NCBI GenBank assembly: GCA_964512225.1
Contig: CAZEKB010000024.1
Location: 1-64,000, forward strand
Direction: 5' to 3'
From: CAZEKB01 sp964512225
GTDB lineage: Bacteria; Myxococcota_A; UBA796; UBA9615
DNA: 64,000 nucleotides
Part shown: one piece after another, positions 23,493-31,264 of the stretch
Numbering within the stretch: the first letter of the stretch is position 1
Layout of the letters: each line of letters opens with the position of its first letter
The notes under the pieces: generated by a model
Seen by the model: only the letters and a program-made list of their open reading frames with translations
Databases searched by the model: none
Told to the model about the DNA's origin: nothing
Translations under genes and position numbers: made by a program

Positions 23493-25064
23493 TTAGGCCG
23501 CGCTCGCCGGAGCGAGCTCGACCGCTTCGATGGCCGCGACGTGCCGCTCGGGCCCGCCGGTGCCGTTCGTGAACGCGGCCACGACGTCGAACACCGCGTC
23601 GGAGAAGCCCCCGACGTTGAGGATGTCCGTCGCCTCGGTCGCCTGGACCGTCCGGTGCGGCTGGATGTCGACGCACACCAGCCGCGCCTTCGGGTTCCGA
23701 GCCTTGAGCTTGCGCCACTGGTCCATCGTCGCCGTGGCGCCGGATCGAGCGTCGACCCAGCTCTCGTTGTCGGAGACGAAGACGACCGTGTCGACCTTCG
23801 CCTTCCGGCGGTTCAGCTCGGCCAGGGGCGCGCTGCAGGACGTCCCGCCGCCCCCCACGGACGCCAGCTTCTCCGCGTTCGTCATCACCGAGTCGCGCGC
23901 GTTCAGTCGAACGTCCACGACGCGGTGCTCGAACGGGAGGACGGTCGCCCGCGGGTTGTTGCGGAGGATCGCCGCCGCGAACAGGCCCGCGACGTCGACG
24001 CAGCGCACCTTCGACGTGGACCCCTTGCGGTAGCCCGTCGCCGCGCACCGCATCGAGCCGGACACGTCTGGGCAGACGACGACGCGCCCGGGCAGGCCCG
24101 GGACGTTGTGGAGCGCGTGCTCCATCGCCGTCTGCAGCGCGTCGCGCACGACCGGAGGGACCCCCTCGCCCGCCGCCTTGTAGGCCATCAGGAGCTGGTA
24201 CGGGAAGACGCGAGCGCGCCGCACCTGCCGCTCGTCGCCGAGCCGCTTCGCGATCTTCTCGGTCATCCCGTCCACCTCGAAGACGCCGTGGCGCGCGAAG
24301 GTGTTCAGGTTCATCCGCGTCGTCTGCCAGGTCGCCGTCTCTGCGATCCGCGCCCAGCCCCGTCGCCCGATGGGCAGCGAGGTGAGCATGGAGAACGGGA
24401 CGTCCGGGATCGGCGCCGAGGCCGGGTCGGCCTTGAACGCCTCGAACGCCTGGAGCTCCTCGGGGAGCGCCGAGACCTCGACGTCCTTGCCGATGAGCCG
24501 CCCGTAGAGCGCCGAGCGCGTGGCGGTCTTCGGCTTCGGGTGGACCATCTTGACGATGTCCGCGAGGGACGGATCGGAGCCCATGGACGCGGCCAGGATC
24601 CGGCGATCCGAGCGCGCGTCCAGCCACTCGCGGATCAGCCGCTTCGGGCGCGTGCCGAAGGACTTCCGCCCCACGACGCCCGAGCGCACGATCTGCACGT
24701 AGTTCCGCAGCATGCGGCCGTTGTCGACGACGCGCGGGAAGACGATCGGCAGGAGCTCGGGCGCGCGGACCGTGAGGACCGCGACCAGGAGCGCCGGCAT
24801 GTCCTTCATGTGGCCGCGCTCGCGGGCGAAGATCGCCGTCTTGGCCAGGAACTCCACCGGGACGTCGCACGCCATCTCGAGCGTCGCCTTCAGGTGGTCG
24901 GCGTCGGTCGCGTAGAAGGTCCCGTTCAGGCAGCCCGTGGCCGCGAACTGCGCCAGGGCCTCGCGGGCCGTCCGCTCGTACGCCGCCCCGCCCGCCTCGT
25001 TCCTGGTGGACGCGCGCTCGAGGAGTCGGCCGAAGTAGGAGCTGAAGAGGTTCTTGTTCGCCAT
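23493..25064 (-). CDS. rsr: Rsr: TROVE-domain Ro60-family RNA-binding protein
   Basis: A 523-residue orthologue of Ro60/Rsr, the ring-shaped protein that binds Y RNAs and misfolded RNA and, in Deinococcus, directs PNPase to structured RNA. Residues about 10-325 form the TROVE HEAT-repeat ring (ARERGHMKDMPALL, LPIGRRGW, RMNLNTFARHG). A von Willebrand A-like domain follows with the metal site DVSGSM at 333-338 and GGGGTSCSAPL. The start at 25064 (MANKNLFSSYFGRLL) is the family's usual beginning and has a GGGAG site; the longer open frame runs through the promoter. Just upstream on the same strand is a candidate Y RNA behind a sigma-54-like promoter controlled by the divergent rtcR. Confidence 0.95.
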   Translation of the reverse strand: MANKNLFSSYFGRLLERASTRNEAGGAAYERTAREALAQFAATGCLNGTFYATDADHLKATLEMACDVPVEFLAKTAIFARERGHMKDMPALLVAVLTVRAPELLPIVFPRVVDNGRMLRNYVQIVRSGVVGRKSFGTRPKRLIREWLDARSDRRILAASMGSDPSLADIVKMVHPKPKTATRSALYGRLIGKDVEVSALPEELQAFEAFKADPASAPIPDVPFSMLTSLPIGRRGWARIAETATWQTTRMNLNTFARHGVFEVDGMTEKIAKRLGDERQVRRARVFPYQLLMAYKAAGEGVPPVVRDALQTAMEHALHNVPGLPGRVVVCPDVSGSMRCAATGYRKGSTSKVRCVDVAGLFAAAILRNNPRATVLPFEHRVVDVRLNARDSVMTNAEKLASVGGGGTSCSAPLAELNRRKAKVDTVVFVSDNESWVDARSGATATMDQWRKLKARNPKARLVCVDIQPHRTVQATEATDILNVGGFSDAVFDVVAAFTNGTGGPERHVAAIEAVELAPASAA

Positions 25065-25083
25065 GTCCGGCTCCCGTTCGAAA

Positions 25084-25172
25084 GCGACGGTCGGCGAGTC
25101 TTGGTCGAGACACTTACGCGGGGTTCGAACCCGCCGTACCAGGGTGTAGTCCCGACGGCATCCGACCGTCGC
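25084..25172 (-). ncRNA. Candidate Y RNA (YrlA-like) in the rsr leader
   Basis: The 5' and 3' ends pair in a perfect 11-bp helix (GCGACGGTCGG at 25172-25162 with CCGACCGTCGC at 25094-25084). Inside is a tRNA-type T-arm: stem GCGGG/CCCGC around loop TTCGAAC (25134-25118), preceded by TGGTA as in a D-loop. Two further small hairpins are GGG-ACTACA-CCC (25153-25142) and GTCT-CGACCA-AGAC (25111-25098). The predicted sigma-54 start falls on the first base of the helix. Bacterial Y RNAs have a long terminal helix that binds Rsr plus a tRNA-like module, and often lie next to rsr. The RNA would have to be processed from the rsr message or terminate before it. It is not a tRNA: there is no anticodon arm or acceptor stem. 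Confidence 0.65.
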
Positions 25173-25183
25173 TCCTTCTCTCT

Positions 25184-25199
25184 TCACCGGGCGTGCCAA
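25184..25199 (-). promoter_or_regulatory. Sigma-54-like promoter for Y RNA-rsr-rtcA
   Basis: On the minus strand TTGGCACG (25199-25192) matches the -24 element exactly. Ten bases after its GG is GA rather than the consensus GC. The predicted +1 is 25172, the first base of the Y-RNA helix. A sigma-54 activator gene (rtcR) lies divergently next door. The imperfect -12 is the main weakness. Confidence 0.5.
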
Positions 25200-25230
25200 C
25201 TTCGGGAAACGCACGACGTCGGCGTGATCG

Positions 25231-25250
25231 TTCGATTCGCGGCGATCGAA
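25231..25250. promoter_or_regulatory. Secondary inverted repeat TTCGAT-N8-ATCGAA upstream of rsr
   Basis: A perfect 6-bp inverted repeat lies between the main RtcR operator candidate and the sigma-54 element. It may be an accessory binding site. No equivalent was found upstream of rtcB, so support is weak. Confidence 0.2.
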
Positions 25251-25262
25251 AGCTATCCAACT

Positions 25263-25278
25263 GGCTAGTGAGCTAGCC
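25263..25278. promoter_or_regulatory. Candidate RtcR operator (rsr/rtcR side)
   Basis: GGCTAG-TGAG-CTAGCC is a perfect 6-bp inverted repeat lying 66 bases upstream of the -24 GG of the rsr promoter. It matches the repeat at 31081 upstream of rtcB in pattern and in exact distance. A third, less conserved half-site (CTATCC at 25253) is also matched there. The right arm overlaps the TAGCCT -10 of rtcR. Confidence 0.55.
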
Positions 25279-25279
25279 T
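25274..25279 (+). promoter_or_regulatory. Candidate -10 (TAGCCT) of rtcR
   Basis: TAGCCT lies 7 bases before the rtcR ATG, predicting a leaderless transcript; no Shine-Dalgarno is present. It overlaps the right arm of the operator candidate, which suggests that RtcR represses its own gene when bound. Confidence 0.4.
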
Positions 25280-25286
25280 GCTGGCC

Positions 25287-26879
25287 ATGCGCGACAACGT
25301 CTTCGTGGGGATCGTCGGCACCCAGCTCGACCGGGGGACCGGGGCGAAGCGCTGGAGCAAGTGGCGGCCGACGGTCTCGGCGTTCCAGCACGACGAGCTG
25401 CTGTTCCGGCGCGCCGAGCTGATCGTGGAGCGTCGCTGGAAGCGGCTGGGGGAGCAGATCGCCGAGGACATCCGCACGACGTCGCCGGAGACGGACGTCC
25501 GGATCACGCTCGTGGAGTTCAAGGACGCGTGGGACTTCGAGGAGGTGTGGGAGGTCCTGTACGGGTTCTCGCGGGAGCTGCGGATCGACCCCGAGCGCGA
25601 GGACTGCATGGTCCACATCACGACCGGGACGCACGTCGCGCAGATCTGCCTGTTCCTGCTGGCCGAGTCCCGTCACCTGCCGGGCCGCCTCCTGCAGACG
25701 TCGCCCCGGGGCGGCAAGACGGACTCCCGGGACCCGAGCTGGACGGCGATCGACCTCGACCTCTCCCGCTACGACCGCATCGCCGCGCGGTTCCGCGAGG
25801 AGCAGAGGGCGGGCGTCTCGTTCCTGAAGTCCGGGATCGATACGCGCAACGTCGTCTTCAACCAGCTGATCGATCGGGTCGAGCAGGTCGCGATCGCGAC
25901 GACCGCGCCGCTGCTGCTCATGGGGCCGACGGGCGCCGGCAAGACGCGGCTCGCGCGTCGCATCTACGAGCTGAAGCGGTCGCGTCGGCAGGTGACGGGG
26001 AACTACGTCGAGGTGAACTGCGCGACCCTGCGCGGCGACCTCGCCATGTCGACCCTGTTCGGGCACACGCGGGGCGCCTTCTCGGGGGCGCAGTCCGAGC
26101 GGGCCGGGCTGCTGCGCACGGCCCACGGCGGGGTGCTCTTCCTGGACGAGATCGGAGAGCTGGGCGCCGACGAGCAGGCGATGCTGCTCCGCGCGCTCGA
26201 GTCGCGGACGTTCCTGCCCGTGGGGTCGGACGAGGAGGCGTCGTCGGACTTCCAGCTGCTGGCGGGGACGAAGCGAGACCTCTACGAGGCGGTGGCCGAC
26301 GGGGACTTTCGGGAGGACCTCCTGGCGCGGATCAACCTCTGGACGGTGAAGCTCCCGGGCCTGCGGGAGCGCCCCGAGGACATCGAGCCCAACCTGGACT
26401 ACGAGTTGGAGGAGTACGCGCGCAAGAACGGCCGACGCATCTCCATGAACAAGGAGGCCCGGGCGGACTTCCTGGCCTTCGCCCGGGGCTCCAACGCGGC
26501 TTGGCGGGGCAACTTCCGTGACCTGAACGCGGCGGTCCTTCGCATGGGCACCCTCGCGCCGGGCGGACGGATCGACGTCCGCGTCGTGGACGAAGAGTTG
26601 GGTCGGCTCCGCGACGCTTGGCGCCGCCCGGACCGCCGGACGGGTCGCGACGACCTGCTCCAGGCGGCGCTCGGGGACCGGGTCGCGGAGCTCGACCGCT
26701 TCGACCGCGTGCAGCTCGCCGAGGTGCTCGAGGTGTGCGGCCGGTCCCGCACCCTGGCCGAGGCCGGCCGGGAGCTCTTCGCGGTCTCGCGCCTGCGACG
26801 TTCCACGCGCAACGACGCCGACCGCGTGCGCAAGTACTTGGCCAAGTGGGGCCTCTCCAAGGAGGACGTGCTGCGCTGA
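25287..26879 (+). CDS. rtcR: RtcR: sigma-54-dependent activator of RNA repair genes
   Basis: A 530-residue activator. Residues 1 to about 185 form the RtcR-type CARF-like sensor domain, which in E. coli responds to an RNA-end-derived signal such as a cyclic-phosphate RNA or oligonucleotide. The AAA+ domain follows, with Walker A GPTGAGKT (213-220), GAFSGA (263-268), a variant of the sigma-54-contacting GAFTGA loop, and Walker B VLFLDE (283-288). The C-terminus carries a short helix-turn-helix region. It is divergent from rsr-rtcA and, judging from matching operators, also controls rtcB. No Shine-Dalgarno; the start follows a TAGCCT hexamer by 7 bases. Confidence 0.95.
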   Translation: MRDNVFVGIVGTQLDRGTGAKRWSKWRPTVSAFQHDELLFRRAELIVERRWKRLGEQIAEDIRTTSPETDVRITLVEFKDAWDFEEVWEVLYGFSRELRIDPEREDCMVHITTGTHVAQICLFLLAESRHLPGRLLQTSPRGGKTDSRDPSWTAIDLDLSRYDRIAARFREEQRAGVSFLKSGIDTRNVVFNQLIDRVEQVAIATTAPLLLMGPTGAGKTRLARRIYELKRSRRQVTGNYVEVNCATLRGDLAMSTLFGHTRGAFSGAQSERAGLLRTAHGGVLFLDEIGELGADEQAMLLRALESRTFLPVGSDEEASSDFQLLAGTKRDLYEAVADGDFREDLLARINLWTVKLPGLRERPEDIEPNLDYELEEYARKNGRRISMNKEARADFLAFARGSNAAWRGNFRDLNAAVLRMGTLAPGGRIDVRVVDEELGRLRDAWRRPDRRTGRDDLLQAALGDRVAELDRFDRVQLAEVLEVCGRSRTLAEAGRELFAVSRLRRSTRNDADRVRKYLAKWGLSKEDVLR

Positions 26880-26884
26880 TCCGG

Positions 26885-26890
26885 CATGAT
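26885..26890 (+). promoter_or_regulatory. Weak -10-like element (CATGAT) for gene at 26897
   Basis: CATGAT lies 6 bases before the ATG at 26897, at the same distance as the clearer TAnnnT elements elsewhere in the window, but lacks the first T. Confidence 0.25.
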
Positions 26891-26896
26891 CCGGCC

Positions 26897-27994
26897 ATGA
26901 AGATCGCCGTCGCCGTCCTGCCCGTCGCCCTGGCCACCTGCTTCGGGGCCGAAGACCCGTACGACGACGACGACGACGCCGCCCCCCTCTTCGATCCGGT
27001 CCTCGCGGCGGAGCTGGAGGCGACCCTGCAGGACCGGTTCGGCGAGCACGACCCGCTGGGCATCGTCGCCGCCGTCCAGATGCCGGACGGGACCCGCTGG
27101 ATCGGCGCGGTGGGGGACGCCGACCTGGACGGCACGGCCCTCGCCGGCGACGAGGCGTTCAAGGTCGCGAGCGTGAGCAAGACGTTCGTCGCGGCGCTGG
27201 TATTGGAGGCGGGGCTCGACCTCGACGGGACGATCGAGGAGCACATCGACCACCCGCGCGCGGGCGAGATCACGGTGCGGATGCTCCTGAACCACTCGGC
27301 GGGGGTGCCCGAGTTCAGCACGACCCCGGCGTTTCAGAACGCGGGCCTGGTCGAGTGGACGGACGACGAGCTCCTGGGGCTGGTGGTCGACGCGCCGCTG
27401 CAGTTCGAGCCGGGATCGGGCTACGCGTACTCGAACACGCACTACGTGATGCTCTCGATGATCGTGGAGGCGACGGCCGGGAGCCCGTGGCAGGGGGAGC
27501 TGCAGACGGAGCTCGCCGACCGGCTCGGCCTGGTGGGGACCTACGCGCCGGACGGGACCGACGGCTGGGGCGACGTCGTGCGCGGGGAGCTGAGCGGGCA
27601 GGACCTCACGGACTCGATCCGGCCGAGCGGCATCGGCGGGGCGGGCAACGTGGTGTCCACCGCCTGCGACCTGGGCGCCTGGGCCCGCGGCCTGTGGGGC
27701 GGGTTCCTGCTGGGCGACGAGACCACCGCGCTGCTCGCCGAGGACCCGATGCCCCTGGGGCCCGGGATCGGGTACGGCCTCGGCACGCTCGTCCTCGAGG
27801 ACGACACGGGGCTCCAGCTGGCGCACAACGGCGCCCTGAACGGGTACGTCTCCTGGGTCGGGTACCGGCCGGAGCAGGACGTGGGGTTGGCCGTCCTGGC
27901 CAACTCCTGGTTGCCGGGCAACCCCCCGAACGTGGCGTACTCGGCGGACATCGCAGACGCCCTGTGGGCCGACGTTCTGGAGCAGTCGGAGTAG
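26897..27994 (+). CDS. Beta-lactamase-fold serine hydrolase, probable lipoprotein
   Basis: A 365-residue member of the class C beta-lactamase / DD-peptidase-like family. The catalytic motifs are present: SVSK (SxxK nucleophile), YSN (YxN) and HNG (in place of KTG), the last being typical of the esterase/peptidase branch rather than true beta-lactamases. The N-terminus is a short hydrophobic signal ending in LATC, which may be a lipobox although Thr at -1 is unusual, followed by an Asp-rich spacer. Substrate is unknown. It lies between rtcR and a hybrid kinase on the same strand and has no evident link to RNA repair. Confidence 0.85.
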   Translation: MKIAVAVLPVALATCFGAEDPYDDDDDAAPLFDPVLAAELEATLQDRFGEHDPLGIVAAVQMPDGTRWIGAVGDADLDGTALAGDEAFKVASVSKTFVAALVLEAGLDLDGTIEEHIDHPRAGEITVRMLLNHSAGVPEFSTTPAFQNAGLVEWTDDELLGLVVDAPLQFEPGSGYAYSNTHYVMLSMIVEATAGSPWQGELQTELADRLGLVGTYAPDGTDGWGDVVRGELSGQDLTDSIRPSGIGGAGNVVSTACDLGAWARGLWGGFLLGDETTALLAEDPMPLGPGIGYGLGTLVLEDDTGLQLAHNGALNGYVSWVGYRPEQDVGLAVLANSWLPGNPPNVAYSADIADALWADVLEQSE

Positions 27995-27997
27995 GCT
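27992..27997 (+). promoter_or_regulatory. Candidate -10 (TAGGCT) for hybrid kinase at 28004
   Basis: TAGGCT, overlapping the stop codon of the preceding gene, lies 6 bases before the GTG at 28004 and predicts a leaderless transcript. Confidence 0.35.
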
Positions 27998-28003
27998 GTC
28001 TTC

Positions 28004-29677
28004 GTGACGGAGACAAACGAATCCGGGCGTCGCCTGGCGCTCGTCCAACTCGCCGCCGCGGCGATCGGGCGCGACGACTACCTCGAGATCATCATCCGGT
28101 GCCTCGCCGATGCGCTCGAGGTGAGGTGGGCGTTCGTATCCGAGCTCGTGGTGACGGACCCGACCACGGCCCGCACCCTCGCGTTCTGGGGAGACGGGGG
28201 CTACCTGGACAACGTCGCCTATCCGCTCGAGGGGACGCCCTGCGCGGACGTATACGACCACTCGGTGTGCGTGGTCACGGCCGGCGTGCAGGCCGCCTAC
28301 CCCGACGACCACATGCTCGCCGAGATGGGGGCCGAGGCGTACGTGGGCCTGCCGTTCCGGGACGAAGGCGGGCGCGCGATCGGGCACCTGGGCGTCATGC
28401 ACGACGGTCCGGTGGAGGCCGACCTGGTCGACACCGCGCTGTTCCGAGTATTCGCGGCCTTGGCCGGCTCCGAGTTCTCGCGCCGCCGGGCCGAGGAGGA
28501 GAAGGCGCGCGTCGAGCGTCGGCTCATGGAGGCCGAGCGGCGCGAGCACCTGGGGCTGCTCGCGGGCACGATCGCGCACGACCTGAACAACCTGCTGGTG
28601 GGCATCACCGCGAACGTCGGGCTGGCCGAGGGGGAGCTCCCCGCGGCGTCCGAGGCGCGGCCCTACCTGCGGGCCATCGAAGAGACCGGGCAACGCGCCG
28701 CCGAGCTCGCCCGGCAGATGCTCGCGTACAGCGGGCGCGGGCGCTTCGAGGTGGGGCCGGTGGACCTCGCGCGCCTCGTTCGGGAGACGACCGATCTGCT
28801 TCGCTCGTCGCTCCCCCGCACGGCCGCGATCGACTGCCACGTGGAGGCCGCGGTCCCCCCGGTGCAGGGCGACACGACCCAGCTGCGGCAGCTCGTCATG
28901 AACCTCGTCGTCAACGGCGTCGAGGCCCTGGAGGGCAGCCCGGGACAGATCTCGGTGCGCCTCCGTCCCCATCGGTTCGACCCCGCGAAGGCGCGCGCCC
29001 AGGTCGTCGCCCGCGACGCCGTGGAGGGGACCTACGTCGCGCTCGAGGTGAAGGACGACGGCATGGGCATGGACGACGCGACCCTGAACCGCGTCTTCGA
29101 CCCCTTCTTCACCACCAAGCCGAAGGGCAACGGGCTCGGGCTCGCGGCCGTGCAGGGCATCGTCCAGGGCAACCACGGCGCCCTGCTCGTGGACAGCGCG
29201 CCGGGCGAGGGCACCACCTTCCGCGTCTTGCTGCCGACCAGCTCGGACGCCCCCGCGCCCGCGCCGAAGGCTCCCGCCGCCGCCGAGTTCCCCGCCGGGC
29301 TGCGCGCGCTCGTCGTCGACGACGAGGCGATGGTCCGCGCCGCCCTCACCTCCGTCCTGAAGCGCAACGGGTTCTCCGTGGTCCAGGCCGCGGACGGCAC
29401 CCAGGCGGTGACCGTGCTGCAGGCGTCCACCGACGCGTTCGACGTGGTGCTCATGGACCTCTCGATGCCCCACATGGGGGGCGACGAAGTCGTGGACTGG
29501 ATGACCGAGCGGATGGCTCGGATCCCGATCGTGCTCATGAGCGGCTACGACCGGCACGAGCTCGCGCAGCGGTTCCCGCCCGACTCGGTCACCGCGTTCC
29601 TGCAGAAGCCGTTCACGCTGCAGGGGGCTCTCGGCGCGGTGCGGGTGGCGCTCCAAGCAGAGACCGCCGACCCGTAG
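28004..29677 (+). CDS. GAF-domain hybrid histidine kinase with C-terminal receiver
   Basis: A 557-residue soluble kinase with no membrane segment. The N-terminal 165 residues look like a GAF sensor domain. The phospho-acceptor region is AHDLNNLLVGI, the HDLNN variant common in NtrB-like and hybrid kinases, followed by HATPase motifs (NLVVNGVEAL, VKDDGMGMD, GNGLGLAAV) and a C-terminal receiver (VVDDEAMVR, acceptor Asp in VLMDLSMPHMGG, QKPFT). There is no DNA-binding output, so phosphotransfer to another protein or autoregulation is likely. It follows the hydrolase gene by 9 bases, yet a -10-like hexamer precedes its GTG start. Confidence 0.9.
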   Translation: MTETNESGRRLALVQLAAAAIGRDDYLEIIIRCLADALEVRWAFVSELVVTDPTTARTLAFWGDGGYLDNVAYPLEGTPCADVYDHSVCVVTAGVQAAYPDDHMLAEMGAEAYVGLPFRDEGGRAIGHLGVMHDGPVEADLVDTALFRVFAALAGSEFSRRRAEEEKARVERRLMEAERREHLGLLAGTIAHDLNNLLVGITANVGLAEGELPAASEARPYLRAIEETGQRAAELARQMLAYSGRGRFEVGPVDLARLVRETTDLLRSSLPRTAAIDCHVEAAVPPVQGDTTQLRQLVMNLVVNGVEALEGSPGQISVRLRPHRFDPAKARAQVVARDAVEGTYVALEVKDDGMGMDDATLNRVFDPFFTTKPKGNGLGLAAVQGIVQGNHGALLVDSAPGEGTTFRVLLPTSSDAPAPAPKAPAAAEFPAGLRALVVDDEAMVRAALTSVLKRNGFSVVQAADGTQAVTVLQASTDAFDVVLMDLSMPHMGGDEVVDWMTERMARIPIVLMSGYDRHELAQRFPPDSVTAFLQKPFTLQGALGAVRVALQAETADP

Positions 29678-29689
29678 GCCGGCGGTCTC
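29660..29689. terminator. Bidirectional terminator hairpin between hybrid kinase and rtcB
   Basis: GAGACCGCCG (29660-29669) pairs perfectly with CGGCGGTCTC (29680-29689) around a 10-base loop. The hairpin spans the kinase stop codon and lies just past the end of the converging rtcB. There is no T tract. Confidence 0.5.
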
Positions 29690-29701
29690 GAGGGGCTCGG
29701 G

Positions 29702-30970
29702 TCAGCCCTTTACGCAGACGACCTGCTTGAGGGTGTGCACGATCTCGACGAGGTCGGACTGCGCGGCCATCACCGCGTCGATGTCCTTGTACGCCGCGGG
29801 CGTCTCGTCGATCACTCCTCGGTCCTTGCGGCACTCCACCCCGGCCGTGGCCGCGCGGTGGTCCTTGAGCGTGAAGCGCTTCTTCGCCTCGGTCCGAGAC
29901 ATCGCCCGCCCCGCTCCGTGGGAGCAGGAGTGGAAGCTCTCGGGGTTGCCCTTGCCGCGGACGATGTAGCTCTTCGCGCCCATGCTGCCCGGGATGATGC
30001 CGAGGTCGCCCTCGCCCGCCCGGACCGCGCCCTTGCGCGTCAGCCACACCTTCTTGCCGTAGTGCACCTCCTGCTGCACGTAGTTGTGGTGGCAGTTCAC
30101 GGCCATCGCGTCGGTCGTCCACTTCTTGCGGATCAGCTTCACGCCGCGCACCGCCTTGATCACCGCCGCCATCATCAGGTTGCGGTTCTCGCGCGCGAAT
30201 CGCTGCGCCCAGCCGACCGCCTGCACGTAGTCGTCGAAGTGCTCCGTGCCCTCCGTCAGGTACGCCAGGTCGCGGTGCGGCAGGTTGATGAAGAAGCGCT
30301 CCATCTCCTTCTGAGCGACGCGGATGAAGTGGCTCCCGATCCGGTTCCCGACGCCGCGGGAGCCGCTGTGCAGCATGAACCAGACACGATCCGCTTCGTC
30401 GAGGCACACCTCCACGAAGTGGTTGCCGGACCCGAGCGTCCCCAGGTGAACCCGGTGGTTCGAGCTGCGGATCCTCGGGTGCTTGTCGCAGATGACGTCG
30501 AACTCGTCGTCGAGCGTCTTCCACACCTGGTCCACCGCCTTCGGGACGCGGTCCCGCCACGACCCCTTGTCGCCGCGTCGCCCGCCGGACGTCCGCCCGT
30601 GGGGGACGGCCGCCTCGATCGCGTTGCGCACGGGGGAGAGGTCCGTGGGCAGGTCCGACGCCGTCAGCGACGTCTGGACTGCCATCATCCCGCACCCGAG
30701 ATCGACGCCGACCGCGGCCGGGATGATCGCCTTGTGCGTGGGGATGACCGAGCCGATCGTCGCGCCGCGACCGATGTGCGTATCCGGCATCGCCGCCACC
30801 CACTTGTGGATGAACGGCATCGACGCGGTCTGCTTGAGCTGCGTGATCGCGCCGCTCTCGACGGGCACGCCGCGAACCCACGCCTTCACGACGGCGTCGC
30901 CGTTCGCGGAGTGGCGGGGCGTCTTGTAGACCTCGTAGCTGCGGGACGAATCTCGGTGGGTCGTCGTCAT
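29702..30970 (-). CDS. rtcB: RNA-splicing ligase RtcB
   Basis: A 422-residue RtcB ligase, which joins 2',3'-cyclic phosphate (through 3'-phosphate) and 5'-OH RNA ends using GTP and Mn2+. Signature residues are visible: GVDLGCGM (metal-binding Asp and Cys, about 90 and 93), GSGNHFVE, LHSGSRGVG, and SCSHGAGRAMSR, whose His is the expected guanylylated residue. The start at 30970 has a GAGGAG site; an in-frame ATG at 31009 lies inside the predicted sigma-54 promoter and is rejected. It is separated from rsr-rtcA by about 5 kb but shares the predicted RtcR operator and promoter spacing, so the three repair genes form a split regulon. Confidence 0.95.
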   Translation of the reverse strand: MTTTHRDSSRSYEVYKTPRHSANGDAVVKAWVRGVPVESGAITQLKQTASMPFIHKWVAAMPDTHIGRGATIGSVIPTHKAIIPAAVGVDLGCGMMAVQTSLTASDLPTDLSPVRNAIEAAVPHGRTSGGRRGDKGSWRDRVPKAVDQVWKTLDDEFDVICDKHPRIRSSNHRVHLGTLGSGNHFVEVCLDEADRVWFMLHSGSRGVGNRIGSHFIRVAQKEMERFFINLPHRDLAYLTEGTEHFDDYVQAVGWAQRFARENRNLMMAAVIKAVRGVKLIRKKWTTDAMAVNCHHNYVQQEVHYGKKVWLTRKGAVRAGEGDLGIIPGSMGAKSYIVRGKGNPESFHSCSHGAGRAMSRTEAKKRFTLKDHRAATAGVECRKDRGVIDETPAAYKDIDAVMAAQSDLVEIVHTLKQVVCVKG

Positions 30971-31000
30971 GGTCGGCTCCTCGTTTCGCCGAATCTCGTG

Positions 31001-31017
31001 TGCGAGCACCGTGCCGG
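31001..31017 (-). promoter_or_regulatory. Sigma-54-like promoter of rtcB
   Basis: The minus-strand element CCGGCACGGTGCTCGCA has GG (31015-31014) and GC (31003-31002) at the exact 10-base spacing of sigma-54 promoters, with GGCACG and CGCA close to consensus. The predicted +1 at 30990 leaves a 20-base leader containing the GAGGAG ribosome site. Confidence 0.55.
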
Positions 31018-31080
31018 CGTCGTCGATCGCGCGACGTCGTGCGATCGGCCTCTCCGGGCGCCGTCACACACTAGACATAT

Positions 31081-31096
31081 GGATAGAGAACTATCC
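31081..31096. promoter_or_regulatory. Candidate RtcR operator (rtcB side)
   Basis: GGATAG-AGAA-CTATCC is a perfect 6-bp inverted repeat lying 66 bases upstream of the rtcB -24 GG, exactly as at rsr. In a 26-base alignment with the rsr-side site, 18 positions are identical, including an outlying CTA half-site. Confidence 0.55.
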
Positions 31097-31264
31097 GATT
31101 CACCGACCCGTTCACAATGCGTCGGGCGTTTCACCTTGAAAGGGTTTTCGGTGACGCTTTTCGGGCCGGTGCGGCGACGTCGGCCGTTCAGCTTCGCCGG
31201 CACGGATGGTGCTTCGTACCGCGGCACGACGGCAGTTCCCCTGCCGCCCCCGACCGAGGCCGCA

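Noticed and set aside
25118..25134. A tRNA gene suggested by the perfect T-arm
   Set aside because: No anticodon arm, acceptor stem or CCA end fits around it; the enclosing 11-bp helix fits a Y RNA better.
26897..29677. Beta-lactamase-fold protein and hybrid kinase as members of the RNA-repair system
   Set aside because: They lie between rtcR and rtcB but have no operator or sigma-54 element and no domain linked to RNA; location alone is not enough.
30971..31009. Upstream in-frame ATG extending RtcB by 13 residues
   Set aside because: It lies within the predicted sigma-54 promoter and upstream of its start site; the downstream ATG has a GAGGAG site.
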